From Longispora fulva (GTDB taxonomy: Bacteria > Actinomycetota > Actinomycetes > Mycobacteriales > Micromonosporaceae): a DNA stretch of 64,000 nucleotides. Positions within the stretch are counted from its first letter, which is position 1; the number at the start of each line of letters is the position of its first letter. The notes beneath the pieces were generated by a model, which did not search any database, was not told the DNA's origin, and saw only the letters and a program-made list of their open reading frames with translations. The translations under genes and the position numbers were made by a program. The stretch is taken from assembly GCF_015751905.1 (NCBI RefSeq), contig NZ_JADOUF010000001.1:6944001-7008000 (forward strand). Reading direction: 5' to 3'. Of this stretch, positions 8,694 through 16,370 are shown piece by piece.

Positions 8694-9036
8694 GCTGATC
8701 AAGAGCCCGACCCGCATTCCGGTACCGGGCGGCAAGGTCATCGACGAGTACGTCGGCCGGGTCAACACCGGTCACGAGGCCGTCTCCGTGGCGCACATGA
8801 TCGCGCCGGCCGGCTGGGACGAGCCGGCCCAGACGCCGGAGTTCGACGAGATCACGGTCGTGCTCAAGGGCGCGGTGCACGTGGAGCACGCCGACGGGGT
8901 GCTCGCCGTGGCGGCCGGGCAGGCCGTGGTCACCAGGGGCGGCGAGAAGGTCCGGTACACGGCTCCCGAGGGCGCGGAGTACCTCGCGATCTGCCTGCCG
9001 GCGTTCAGCCCGGACACGGCACACCGGGACGAGTAG
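8686..9036 (+). CDS. Cupin-domain protein
   Basis: A single-domain cupin of 116 residues. The barrel strands and a weak cupin motif 1/2 pattern (FDEITVVLKGAVHVEHADG, then AAGQAVVTRGGEKVRYTAP) are visible, but the metal-binding His pair of motif 1 is not classical. ATG 8686 overlaps the deoA stop, so translation is coupled. Function is unknown; a role in handling sugars or in sensing is possible from context only. Confidence 0.75.
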   Translation: MPELIKSPTRIPVPGGKVIDEYVGRVNTGHEAVSVAHMIAPAGWDEPAQTPEFDEITVVLKGAVHVEHADGVLAVAAGQAVVTRGGEKVRYTAPEGAEYLAICLPAFSPDTAHRDE

Positions 9037-9041
9037 CCCCC

Positions 9042-9629
9042 GTGGACCCGGCCGCCCTTCGGTCCGCATCCATTGACGAACTGCGTCGGCTCGGGGCCCC
9101 GGCCCCGGGCCGCCGACTCCCGCTCAGCTACCGGCCGGGCGCGCTGATCAGGGTGCGCCCGGTGCCGGAGCTGGAGGCCAGGGTGGCCGTCCTGCACATC
9201 GCGCACGCCCGGACGCTGGGCATGCCCGCCGAACGGGCCATGGACTGGCTGCTCGACGCGCACATCCTCCGGTTCGTGCACCCGGCCGAGTGGCGGTTCA
9301 TCGTGCACGGCGACGGGGACAGCCGGGAGCACGCCGCCGGGGCCGAGTCCGCCACGGCGTTGTGCTGGGTGCTCGGCCTGCGCGACGACCTGGACCCGCT
9401 GGCCCGCGCGGACGGCCGGGGGCTGCCGGACCTGCGCGGCGGGGAACGCTACGCCGACTGGCGGTCGCGGACCCTGACCGCCGTGCGCGAGCCGGAGGAG
9501 GCGGCGGCGCTGCTGGACCTGTACACCTGCCTGGACTGGTCGTGCCACGAGGCGACCACGCGCGGGCTGGATCCGGCGCTGGTGAGCAGCCGGCTCGCGG
9601 CGCTGGAATGGGCGGTCACGTTCGACTAG
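9042..9629 (+). CDS. DUF4272-like protein
   Basis: A 195-residue soluble protein with no signal peptide. The arrangement of helices (RVAVLHIAHARTLGMPAERAMDWL), the alanine-rich ATALCWVLGLRDDLDPL segment and the CLDWSCHEATTRG segment resemble the DUF4272 family of unknown function. It starts 5 nt after the cupin gene, so deoA, cupin and this gene may form one transcript. The start is GTG 9042, with no clear Shine-Dalgarno site. The assignment is tentative. Confidence 0.6.
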   Translation: MDPAALRSASIDELRRLGAPAPGRRLPLSYRPGALIRVRPVPELEARVAVLHIAHARTLGMPAERAMDWLLDAHILRFVHPAEWRFIVHGDGDSREHAAGAESATALCWVLGLRDDLDPLARADGRGLPDLRGGERYADWRSRTLTAVREPEEAAALLDLYTCLDWSCHEATTRGLDPALVSSRLAALEWAVTFD

Positions 9630-9656
9630 TACCCGGTGCCGTGGTGGGGTCGGCCG

Positions 9657-9662
9657 CATACT
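9657..9662 (+). promoter_or_regulatory. -10-like element before ltrA
   Basis: CATACT lies 6 nt before GTG 9669, in the same geometry as the other leaderless starts in this window. It supports the shorter start for the LtrA protein. Confidence 0.35.
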
Positions 9663-9668
9663 GATCAC

Positions 9669-10802
9669 GTGACGTCCTCGCCGCACAGCCTGGCGCTGCC
9701 CGCCGACCGGGCCTCCACGCTCGAACTCTTCTTCGACCTGGTGTTCGTCTTCACGATCACCCAGCTGACGACGAAACTGGCCGGGGACCCGACCCCGCTG
9801 GGCTTCGGCCGGATCGTGATCATGCTGGGCATCATCTGGTGGATGTACAGCGGCTACGTGTGGCTCACGAACAGCGTCCGGATGGTCAACACCGTCCGCC
9901 GGGTCCTGCTCCTGACCGGCATGACCGGGTTCCTGGTCGTGGCGCTGGCCATCCCGGAGGCCTACGGGAGCACCGGGCTCGCGTTCGGGCTCGGCTACTT
10001 CGTCGTCAACGCCGTCCACTCCGGACTGTTCCTGACCAGCCAGCCCGGTGCATGGAAGTTCATGCGCTGGCTGGCTCCGGAGAACCTGTTCACCGCCGGC
10101 CTGGTCCTGGTCGGCGGCTGGCTGCACCTGCCGTGGTTGTGGGTCGCGGCGTTCGCGCTCCAGGCCATCACGCCGTACCTGCACTCGACCGGCCACTACA
10201 ACGTCCAGGCCGGACACTTCGTGGAACGGCACGGCCTCGTCCTGATCATCGCGCTGGGCGAGTCGGTCGTCGCGATCGGCGTCGGGGCGTTCGGGCTGCC
10301 GGTGACCTGGCAACTCGTCGCCGCCGCCGCGCTCGGCCTGACCCTGGCGTACCACCTGTGGTGGTGCTACTTCGCCCGCGACGACGAACACGCGGCCGAG
10401 GCGCTGGCCGCGATCGCGGACCCGGGCCGGCGCTCGCGATCGGCGCTGCACGCGTTCGGCTACGCCTACGTGCCCATGCTGCTGGGCGTCATCGCGATGG
10501 CCGCCGGAGTGAAGAAGGCGATGGGCCACGCCACCGCGCACTCGGGATTCCGGGCGGCCGTCGTCCTCGCCGGGGGCGTCGCCCTGTTCCTGATCGGCGA
10601 GGCCTACTTCCGGCACGTGCTCAAGATCGGCGCGGTCGGGTGGCGGGCGCTCGGCGGCGTGGTCGCCATGGCCACGGTCCCGCTCGGCGTCCAGCTCAAC
10701 CCGCTGGTCCAACTCGTGGCGCTGATCGCGGTGTTCGTGGCCGTCTTCGTCACCGAGGAAGTGCTGCGTACAGGGCGCACCGCACGGCAATGGAGACACT
10801 GA
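9669..10802 (+). CDS. Low temperature requirement protein A (LtrA) family membrane protein
   Basis: A 377-residue protein with about ten membrane helices. The N-terminal STLELFFDLVFVFTITQLT is the hallmark of the LtrA family, and a second conserved region is HFVERHGLVLIIALGESVVAIG. The family was named for a cold-sensitive Listeria mutant, but the biochemical role is unknown. An upstream in-frame ATG at 9636 would add 11 hydrophilic residues; I prefer GTG 9669 because of the CATACT element. Its 3' end overlaps the opposite-strand methyltransferase gene by 53 bp. Confidence 0.85.
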   Translation: MTSSPHSLALPADRASTLELFFDLVFVFTITQLTTKLAGDPTPLGFGRIVIMLGIIWWMYSGYVWLTNSVRMVNTVRRVLLLTGMTGFLVVALAIPEAYGSTGLAFGLGYFVVNAVHSGLFLTSQPGAWKFMRWLAPENLFTAGLVLVGGWLHLPWLWVAAFALQAITPYLHSTGHYNVQAGHFVERHGLVLIIALGESVVAIGVGAFGLPVTWQLVAAAALGLTLAYHLWWCYFARDDEHAAEALAAIADPGRRSRSALHAFGYAYVPMLLGVIAMAAGVKKAMGHATAHSGFRAAVVLAGGVALFLIGEAYFRHVLKIGAVGWRALGGVVAMATVPLGVQLNPLVQLVALIAVFVAVFVTEEVLRTGRTARQWRH

Positions 10803-11568
10803 CCCGCTCGGGCAGCGCCGCCACGCCCGCCGCGTCCGTGTGATGCGCGCTCGGCCCCATGCCGACCAGGTGCGCGATCGCCGGGTGGTCCAGGTCCATC
10901 GTCCGGCGCAGCTCCGTCTCCCCCACAAGCTCAAAATCCTTGTCGGTTACGGAGGAGACGCGCTCGGCCTTCGACGGATCGACGGCCAGCATGCCCAACG
11001 GCTCCCGGATCTCGCCCAGGTGCTCCGGCAGCGGCGTCACCACCGCCAGCCGACCCCCCGGCCGCAACACCCGGCGGAACTCGGCGACATTGCGGGGCGC
11101 GAACACGTCCAGCACCAGATCCACGCTGTCGTCCGCGAGCGGCAGCCGCGCCCAGCAGTCCGCCACCGCGGCCATGGCCCGCTCGTGTGCCCGGGCGGCT
11201 CTGCGGGCCGCGTACCTCGACAGGTCCAGGGCCAGGCCCTCCGCGCGGGGTGACCGGTCGAGGACCCGGCCCAGGTAGTAGCCCGTGCCGGCGCCCACCT
11301 CGACGATCACGCCACCCGGGTCGGCCGGCAGCAGATCGGCGACCGGCTCGTAGTGCCCCGCCCCGAGGAACGCCACCCGGTGCGCGATCATCTCGGCGGA
11401 GTCCCCGGTACCGGGGTCCTTCCCCGCCAGCAGGTTCACGTACCCCTGCCGCGCCCGGTCGAACGAATGCCCGTTCTCGCACGTCACCCCCCCGGCCCGC
11501 TCCGCGACCCGGGTCTCCCGCAGAAAAGCTTCCCCGCACACGGGACAACACAACGCACTGAGCAGCAT
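10750..11568 (-). CDS. RlmA-type 23S rRNA (guanine-N1)-methyltransferase
   Basis: A 272-residue enzyme. The N-terminal zinc ribbon (CPVCGEAF, then CENGHSFD) recognises RNA. It is followed by ARQGYVNLL, which is typical of RlmA/TlrB proteins, and an S-adenosylmethionine domain with motif I VEVGAGTGYYL and DVFAPRN. In E. coli the relative methylates G745 of 23S rRNA; actinobacterial TlrB methylates G748 and contributes to tylosin-type macrolide resistance. Which base is used here cannot be told from sequence. The start ATG 11568 was chosen because the ribbon begins 8 residues later; longer frames run across glnII and are not real. Confidence 0.88.
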   Translation of the reverse strand: MLLSALCCPVCGEAFLRETRVAERAGGVTCENGHSFDRARQGYVNLLAGKDPGTGDSAEMIAHRVAFLGAGHYEPVADLLPADPGGVIVEVGAGTGYYLGRVLDRSPRAEGLALDLSRYAARRAARAHERAMAAVADCWARLPLADDSVDLVLDVFAPRNVAEFRRVLRPGGRLAVVTPLPEHLGEIREPLGMLAVDPSKAERVSSVTDKDFELVGETELRRTMDLDHPAIAHLVGMGPSAHHTDAAGVAALPERVSVSIAVRCALYAALPR

Positions 11569-11595
11569 GGGCTCATCATCCCCGGCGGGGTGCAC

Positions 11596-11618
11596 GTTCG
11601 CGCACGTAGGTGGCGATC
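11596..11618 (+). repeat. 23-bp direct repeat, copy upstream of glnII
   Basis: Identical over 23 bp to 12835-12857; the first 20 bases are GTTCGCGCACGTAGGTGGCG. Both copies follow a GGGGTGC sequence and can form a short GTGC/GCAC stem. The two copies bracket glnII. Confidence 0.85.
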
Positions 11619-11717
11619 CGCGCCTCCCCGGCGGGCGGACCTCCCGCCGTGCGGCGTGACGGACGACACCGGCGGGTTGTCCGGATCGTGCCCTGATCGG
11701 CGCGCCGACGCACGGAT

Positions 11718-11744
11718 TTAACAATGGAGAAACTGTCGAGAAAC
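11718..11744 (+). promoter_or_regulatory. GlnR-type box before glutamine synthetase
   Basis: Three half-sites with strict 11-nt period: TTAAC at 11718, GAAAC at 11729 and GAAAC at 11740. This is the spacing of the actinobacterial GlnR box (gTnAC-n6-GaAAC). It lies 57 nt before the glnII start, where GlnR would activate transcription under nitrogen limitation. Confidence 0.65.
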
Positions 11745-11800
11745 TGTTCCTCGGGAGCCTCTGTGGGGTAACAGCCCCGCAGAGGATGAGGACGCCGCAG

Positions 11801-12814
11801 ATGAGTTTCAAGGCCGAGTACATCTGGATCGACGGCACCGCGCCGACCGCCAAGCTCCGCTCGAAGACCCGGGTGCTGGCCGACGGCGCGGAGCTGCCGC
11901 TGTGGGGCTTCGACGGTTCCAGCACCAACCAGGCGCTGGGCAACGCGTCGGACTGCGTGCTCAAGCCGGTGTTCACCTGCCAGGACCCGATCCGGGGCGG
12001 CGACAACGTGCTGGTGCTGTGCGAGGTGCTCGACACCGCCATGGCCCCGCACCCGACGAACACCCGGGCGCTGCTCACGCCGGTCGCCGACCAGTTCGCC
12101 GACCAGGAGCCGATCTTCGGCATCGAGCAGGAGTACACGTTCTTCGCGGACAACCGGCCGCTCGGCTTCCCGGTCGGCGGCTTCCCCGCCCCGCAGGGCG
12201 GCTACTACTGCGGCGTCGGCTCCGATGAGATCTTCGGCCGGGCCATCGTCGAGAAGCACCTCGACCACTGTCTCGCGGCGGGACTGGCGATCTGCGGCAT
12301 CAACGCCGAGGTCATGCCCGGCCAGTGGGAGTTCCAGATCGGCCCCGTCGACGCGGTCACGGCATCCGACCACCTGTGGATCGCCCGCTGGCTGCTGTAC
12401 CGCACCGCGGAAGACTTCGGCGTCGCCGCGACCCTGGACCCGAAGCCGGTCCGGGGCGACTGGAACGGCGCGGGCGCGCACACGAACTTCTCGACCAGGG
12501 CCATGCGCGAGGGGTACGAGCCGATCATCACCGCCTGCGAGGCGCTGGGCGAGAACGTCCTCGAGCACGTCCACAACTACGGCGCGGGCATCGAGGGCCG
12601 GCTCACCGGGCAGCACGAGACCGCGCCGTGGAACGTGTTCAGCTACGGGGCGTCCGACCGGGGCGCCTCGGTGCGGATCCCGTGGCAGGTCGAGGTGGAG
12701 CAGAAGGGCTACATCGAGGACCGGCGGCCGAACGCCAACTGTGACCCGTACGTCGTCACGCGGCTGGTCGTGAACACGTGCTGCTCGGCGCTGGAGAAGG
12801 CCGGCCAGGCCTGA
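11801..12814 (+). CDS. glnII: Glutamine synthetase type II
   Basis: Makes glutamine from glutamate, ammonium and ATP. The 337-residue length is that of the eukaryote-like GSII form rather than the 470-residue GSI. Characteristic segments are EYIWIDGT, ELPLWGFDGSST, FGIEQEYTFF (metal-binding Glu), PGQWEFQIGP, GDWNGAGAHTNFST and RIPWQVE. There is no adenylylation-site Tyr loop, as expected for GSII. ATG 11801 is preceded by GAGGATGAGGA; ATG 11786 is an alternative. A GlnR-type box upstream indicates nitrogen control, and the gene stands alone between two 23-bp repeats. Confidence 0.94.
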   Translation: MSFKAEYIWIDGTAPTAKLRSKTRVLADGAELPLWGFDGSSTNQALGNASDCVLKPVFTCQDPIRGGDNVLVLCEVLDTAMAPHPTNTRALLTPVADQFADQEPIFGIEQEYTFFADNRPLGFPVGGFPAPQGGYYCGVGSDEIFGRAIVEKHLDHCLAAGLAICGINAEVMPGQWEFQIGPVDAVTASDHLWIARWLLYRTAEDFGVAATLDPKPVRGDWNGAGAHTNFSTRAMREGYEPIITACEALGENVLEHVHNYGAGIEGRLTGQHETAPWNVFSYGASDRGASVRIPWQVEVEQKGYIEDRRPNANCDPYVVTRLVVNTCCSALEKAGQA

Positions 12815-12834
12815 CCCCTCCGGGGTGCGTGCAA

Positions 12835-12857
12835 GTTCGCGCACGTAGGTGGCGATC
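12835..12857 (+). repeat. 23-bp direct repeat, copy downstream of glnII
   Basis: Second copy, same orientation as 11596-11618, starting 20 bp after the glnII stop. Confidence 0.85.
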
Positions 12858-12916
12858 TTCGGTGGGCCTGATGCAAGCTCGGTCAGGTCCACCGTCTTCC
12901 CACCGAGGAGGCAACC

Positions 12917-13132
12917 ATGGCACTCAGATTGCTCGGCAAGGACCCGGAAAGCCAGGACGGCGACTCACCGACCCTCTACTACGACGAGGAACGCGACACC
13001 TACCTGTTCCAATCCTGGAAGGTGACGGATCCGGGCCGGCTGGCGCAGCTTAGCCTCCCCGACCACGAGACCGTGATCGAGTTTCCGAAGCGCATGATGC
13101 GGTTCTTTCCAGAGGTGACGGGTGGCGAGTAA
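12917..13132 (+). CDS. Small conserved partner of a DUF6879 gene
   Basis: A 71-residue protein beginning MALRLLGKDPES, with a SPTLYYDEERDTYLFQSWKV core and a PDHETVIEFPKRMMRFF end. Short proteins of this kind occur directly before DUF6879 genes in many actinomycetes. GAGGAGG sits 7 nt before the ATG. The frame overlaps the next gene by 11 nt, so the two are translated together. The function is unknown; context suggests a small regulatory or toxin-antitoxin-like cassette. Confidence 0.75.
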   Translation: MALRLLGKDPESQDGDSPTLYYDEERDTYLFQSWKVTDPGRLAQLSLPDHETVIEFPKRMMRFFPEVTGGE

Positions 13133-13634
13133 CAAGACGCTCTTCGAGGATCTGTTCCGCGCGGCACGACGGTCGGCGGTGCACCTGGAGATGCGGGACG
13201 GTTACATGCTCGACGACGAATACGCCGCCTGGCTGCGGGGTGACCACACCTTTGAGTCCGACGAGGGCAACTGGTGGTTCTCCCTCGTCAAGGAATCGGT
13301 CGCGCGTGGCGTCGAGATCCGTCGTGCCCGGGTCGTGTCGGAGCCGATCAGTTCCTACGTCCGATTCGAATACGAGCTGACCGGCGGGCACAACGCCAAG
13401 GCGGGGGAGCGGGTTCGATGGTTGCCGCGCCGCCAGGCGACAGGCCTCGCGTTGCCCGGCAATGACTTCTGGCTGTTCGACGGGGAGACCTTGTTGATCA
13501 ACCACTTCGCGGGGAACGGTGACGCGACGGAAAAGGAGATCGTGACCGATCCTGCGGTGATCGTGCTGTGCCGCTCCGCGTTCGAGGCGGTCTGGGAGTT
13601 GGCGGTCCCGCACGAGGACTACCAGCCAAGCTAG
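13122..13634 (+). CDS. DUF6879 family protein
   Basis: A 170-residue soluble protein. LFEDLFRAARRSAVHLEMRDGY at the start, EIRRARVVSEPISSYVRFEYELT in the middle and the NDFWLFDGETLLINHFAGNG segment are typical of DUF6879, an uncharacterised actinobacterial family usually coded next to XRE regulators with a DUF5753 domain. GTG 13122 lies inside the end of the preceding gene. The regulator gene that should go with it follows 22 nt later but is frameshifted. Confidence 0.8.
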   Translation: MASNKTLFEDLFRAARRSAVHLEMRDGYMLDDEYAAWLRGDHTFESDEGNWWFSLVKESVARGVEIRRARVVSEPISSYVRFEYELTGGHNAKAGERVRWLPRRQATGLALPGNDFWLFDGETLLINHFAGNGDATEKEIVTDPAVIVLCRSAFEAVWELAVPHEDYQPS

Positions 13635-13656
13635 TGGCGTCGTCAGAATGGGCTAC

Positions 13657-14503
13657 GTGACGTCGTCCTCCAGCGTTCGTGAAGCCCGGCGCGCTCTGGG
13701 CCTGCGCCTGCGCAAGATCCGGCAGGATTCGGGCCTCACAGCGCGAGCGTTGGCCGAGCGCGCCGGCTGGCACGAGTCCAAGTGCTCCAGACTGGAGCAC
13801 GGTCGGACCCCGCCTTCCGACGAGGACATCCGCGTGTGGACGCTGCATTGCGCGGCGGAGGGCCAGACTGCGGACCTGATCGCGACAGCACACAGCGTCG
13901 AGGGTATGTATGTCGAGTGGCGAAGGCTGGAGCGCACCGGGCTGAAGCAGCTCAACGCGGCGCTCCAGCCGCTCATGGAAGCGCACGCGGCGCTTCCGGT
14001 CCTATTCTTCGTGGCTCGTTCCCGGGCTGTTCCAGACCCGCGCCTACACGACAGCTCTGTTGTCCTCGGTCCGAGACTGGCGATCCCTCCCGGACGACGT
14101 GGCAGCTGCTGTTCAGGTCCGGATGGACCGGCAGCGGATCGTGCGCGAAGGTGTGCGCACATTCGCGCTGGTGGTCGAGGAGAGCGTATTGCGCTATCGC
14201 ATCGGTGGGTCCGAGACGATGGGCGACCAGCTTCGGCACCTCCGATCCCTGGCGACGCTGCCGGGCGTGAGCCTCGGAGTCATCCCGCATGCTGTCGATC
14301 GCACAGCATTGCGGCCGGTTGAGAGCTTCTGGATCTACGACGAGGCGCAGGTCGGCGTGGAGCTGGTTTCGGCCTTCCTGACAATCACACAGCCGCGCGA
14401 GATTTCGCTTTATGCCCAGACCTTCGGAATGCTGTCCGACCAGGCTGTATACGGGGCCGATGCGCGGGCGCTGATCGCCTCCGCGCTCGACAGCCTCGGT
14501 TAG
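13657..14503 (+). pseudogene. XRE-family regulator with DUF5753 domain, frameshifted
   Basis: The first frame encodes an XRE helix-turn-helix (LGLRLRKIRQDSGLTARALA, then AERAGWHESKCSRLEHG) and the start of the DUF5753 region, to about LQPLME at 13980. The expected continuation (RRFRSYSSWLVPGLFQTRAY and onward to SLG at 14503) is in the next frame from 13982. One extra base near 13981 explains it; removing it restores a 281-residue protein of normal family length. The start may be GTG 13657, 7 nt after CAGAAT, or ATG 13648. The break may be a true mutation or a sequencing error. Intact relatives act as regulators paired with small proteins such as the two genes upstream. Confidence 0.8.
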
Positions 14504-14694
14504 TCGCGTGCACATCCGTGCACGCGCATAGCGTGTGCGGACCGTTCTTCTCTACCGTTTTCTGTGCGGGCCACCCCATCCGGTTGGGTAGGCCGGTACT
14601 TCCCGCCGACAGCCCCTGCGCCGAACTGGTCGACAAACGCACAGGCACCGGCTGAGGTGGCCCGCATCCCACGGTCACCACGAAAGGCGGAGCC

Positions 14695-14877
14695 ATGCCC
14701 ACGACCCCACAGATCACTGACGCTGACGAGGCGCACGCGGTCCTGCGGATCCACCAGGAGGACGACGACGGACACTGCGCGGCGTGCCTGCTCGACGGGG
14801 TGGCGGTCCGCTGTCCGTGTTACGCCAGGATCGAGGCGGTCCGCTACCTGGACCGGGCGGGACTCCTGCCGTGCTGA
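14695..14877 (+). CDS. Small Cys-containing hypothetical protein
   Basis: A 60-residue protein with CAAC, CPC and a C-terminal Cys, which could make a small zinc-binding fold. AAAGGCGGAG precedes the ATG at a good distance, and the frame ends in TGA overlapping the next small frame. I do not recognise a family. The 190 bp upstream (14504-14694) hold GTGCAC twice close together (near 14516) and no gene. Confidence 0.55.
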   Translation: MPTTPQITDADEAHAVLRIHQEDDDGHCAACLLDGVAVRCPCYARIEAVRYLDRAGLLPC

Positions 14878-15071
14878 GGTGTACCGACCCGCGCTGCCTG
14901 ACCGGTGAGCTGTCGCTGGGCAGGTTCACCGCGCGGGAGGTGGAGAACTTCACCCCGCTGGCCAAGGCGCGGGTCCGGCCGGTGCCGTGCGCGAGCTTCC
15001 CCGGGCTGTTCCACACGAAGCGCCGGGTGGGTGTGACCGGCACGCATCACGATGGTGACGGGTCCCGCTGA
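14871..15071 (+). CDS. Small hypothetical protein, coupled to the preceding gene
   Basis: A 66-residue frame that starts with GTG overlapping the upstream TGA (GTGCTGA). It has Cys residues at CTDPRC and PCASF and is otherwise basic. The coupled start argues for a real gene, but its composition and lack of recognised relatives leave doubt. Confidence 0.4.
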   Translation: MLRCTDPRCLTGELSLGRFTAREVENFTPLAKARVRPVPCASFPGLFHTKRRVGVTGTHHDGDGSR

Positions 15072-15163
15072 CGCTGTCGGGTCGGGCCCCACCGTAACCG
15101 TCCGATGATCTTGATCTTGGGTGAGTTGTCTCGCTATCGCCGGTGCCGGGCGGGTCGGGCCAC

Positions 15164-15169
15164 TAAAGT
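15164..15169 (+). promoter_or_regulatory. -10 element for leaderless add
   Basis: TAAAGT lies 6 nt before ATG 15176, and no Shine-Dalgarno sequence is present between them. Confidence 0.5.
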
Positions 15170-15175
15170 CTGACC

Positions 15176-16243
15176 ATGGCACCGACGTATGAGGACATTC
15201 GCTCCGCTCCCAAGGCACTGCTCCACGACCACCTCGATGGCGGCCTGCGTCCCGCGACGATCATCGAGCTGGCCGGAGCCATCGGGCACCAGCTTCCGGC
15301 GGCCGAGCCCGCCGAGCTCGGTCGTTGGTTCGTCGACGCGGCGAACTCCGGGTCCCTGGTCCGCTACCTGGAGACCTTCGACCACACTGTGGCCGTCATG
15401 CAGACCGCCGACTCGCTGCGCCGGGTCGCGCGCGAGTGCGCGGAGGACCTGGCCGACGACGGCGTCGTGTACGCGGAGGTCCGCTACGCCCCCGAACAGC
15501 ACGTTTCCCAGGGCCTGTCCCTGAACGAGGTCGTCGAGGCCGTGTTGGAGGGCTTCCGGGAGGGCACCGCCAACGCGGCTGCCGCAGGGAAACAGATCCG
15601 GGTCGGCACCCTGCTGACGGCGATGCGGCACGCCGCGCGGTCGATGGAGATCGCCGAGCTGGCCGTGCAGTACCGCGACTCGGGGGTCGTCGGGTTCGAC
15701 ATCGCCGGGGCCGAGGCCGGCTTCCCGCCCACCCGGCACCTGGACGCGTTCGAGTACCTCCAGCGGGAGAACGCGCACTTCACCATCCACGCCGGCGAGG
15801 CGTTCGGGCTGCCGAGCATCTGGGAGGCGATCCAGTGGTGCGGGGCCGACCGGCTCGGGCACGGGGTGCGGATCGTCGACGACATCGCCGAGGGGCGGCT
15901 CGGCCGGCTCGCGTCCTACGTCCGGGACAAGCGCATCCCGTTGGAGCTGTGCCCGTCGTCGAACCTGCAGACGGGCATCGCCGACACGATCAAGGACCAC
16001 CCGATCGGGATGCTGCACGACCTGCGCTTCCGGGTCACGGTCAACACCGACAACCGGTTGATGAGTGGTACGAGCATGTCCCGCGAGATGAGCCTGCTGG
16101 TCGACGCGTTCGGCTACGGCTGGGCCGACCTGCAGTGGTTCACGGTCAACGCGATGAAGAGTTCGTTCATCCCGTTCGACGAGCGGCTGGTCCTGATCAA
16201 CGAGGTCATCAAGCCGGCGTACGCCAAGCTGATCTCCGGCTGA
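15176..16243 (+). CDS. add: Adenosine deaminase
   Basis: Converts adenosine and deoxyadenosine to (deoxy)inosine. The 355 residues carry the full zinc site: [11 protein letters not shown] supplies the first His pair, [10 protein letters not shown] the His and catalytic Glu region, [11 protein letters not shown] the conserved His, and [13 protein letters not shown] the Asp ligand. CPSSNLQTG is also typical. The gene seems to be transcribed alone from a leaderless promoter, ends in a shared terminator with pepN and complements the pyrimidine route encoded by cdd and deoA. Confidence 0.95.
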   Translation: MAPTYEDIRSAPKALLHDHLDGGLRPATIIELAGAIGHQLPAAEPAELGRWFVDAANSGSLVRYLETFDHTVAVMQTADSLRRVARECAEDLADDGVVYAEVRYAPEQHVSQGLSLNEVVEAVLEGFREGTANAAAAGKQIRVGTLLTAMRHAARSMEIAELAVQYRDSGVVGFDIAGAEAGFPPTRHLDAFEYLQRENAHFTIHAGEAFGLPSIWEAIQWCGADRLGHGVRIVDDIAEGRLGRLASYVRDKRIPLELCPSSNLQTGIADTIKDHPIGMLHDLRFRVTVNTDNRLMSGTSMSREMSLLVDAFGYGWADLQWFTVNAMKSSFIPFDERLVLINEVIKPAYAKLISG

Positions 16244-16302
16244 CCCTGGCGCACGGGGATCTCCGGCTGGCCGGGGCGGTTGGGCTCGGCTGGCCGGTGG
16301 TC

Positions 16303-16340
16303 GCTTTCGGGGCGGCGCCTGGCGGCGCCACCCCGAAAGC
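16303..16340. terminator. Bidirectional terminator between add and pepN
   Basis: A 17-bp stem with one mismatch (16303-16319 with 16324-16340, arm GCTTTCGGGGCGGCGCC, loop TGGC) between two convergent genes. Confidence 0.8.
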
Positions 16341-16370
16341 CCCGCATCAGGCCGCGTCGAAAGCCACGCC

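Noticed and set aside
11569-12153. Longer N-terminus of the RlmA-type methyltransferase
   Set aside because: The extension runs antisense through glnII; the zinc ribbon that begins the family starts 8 residues after ATG 11568.
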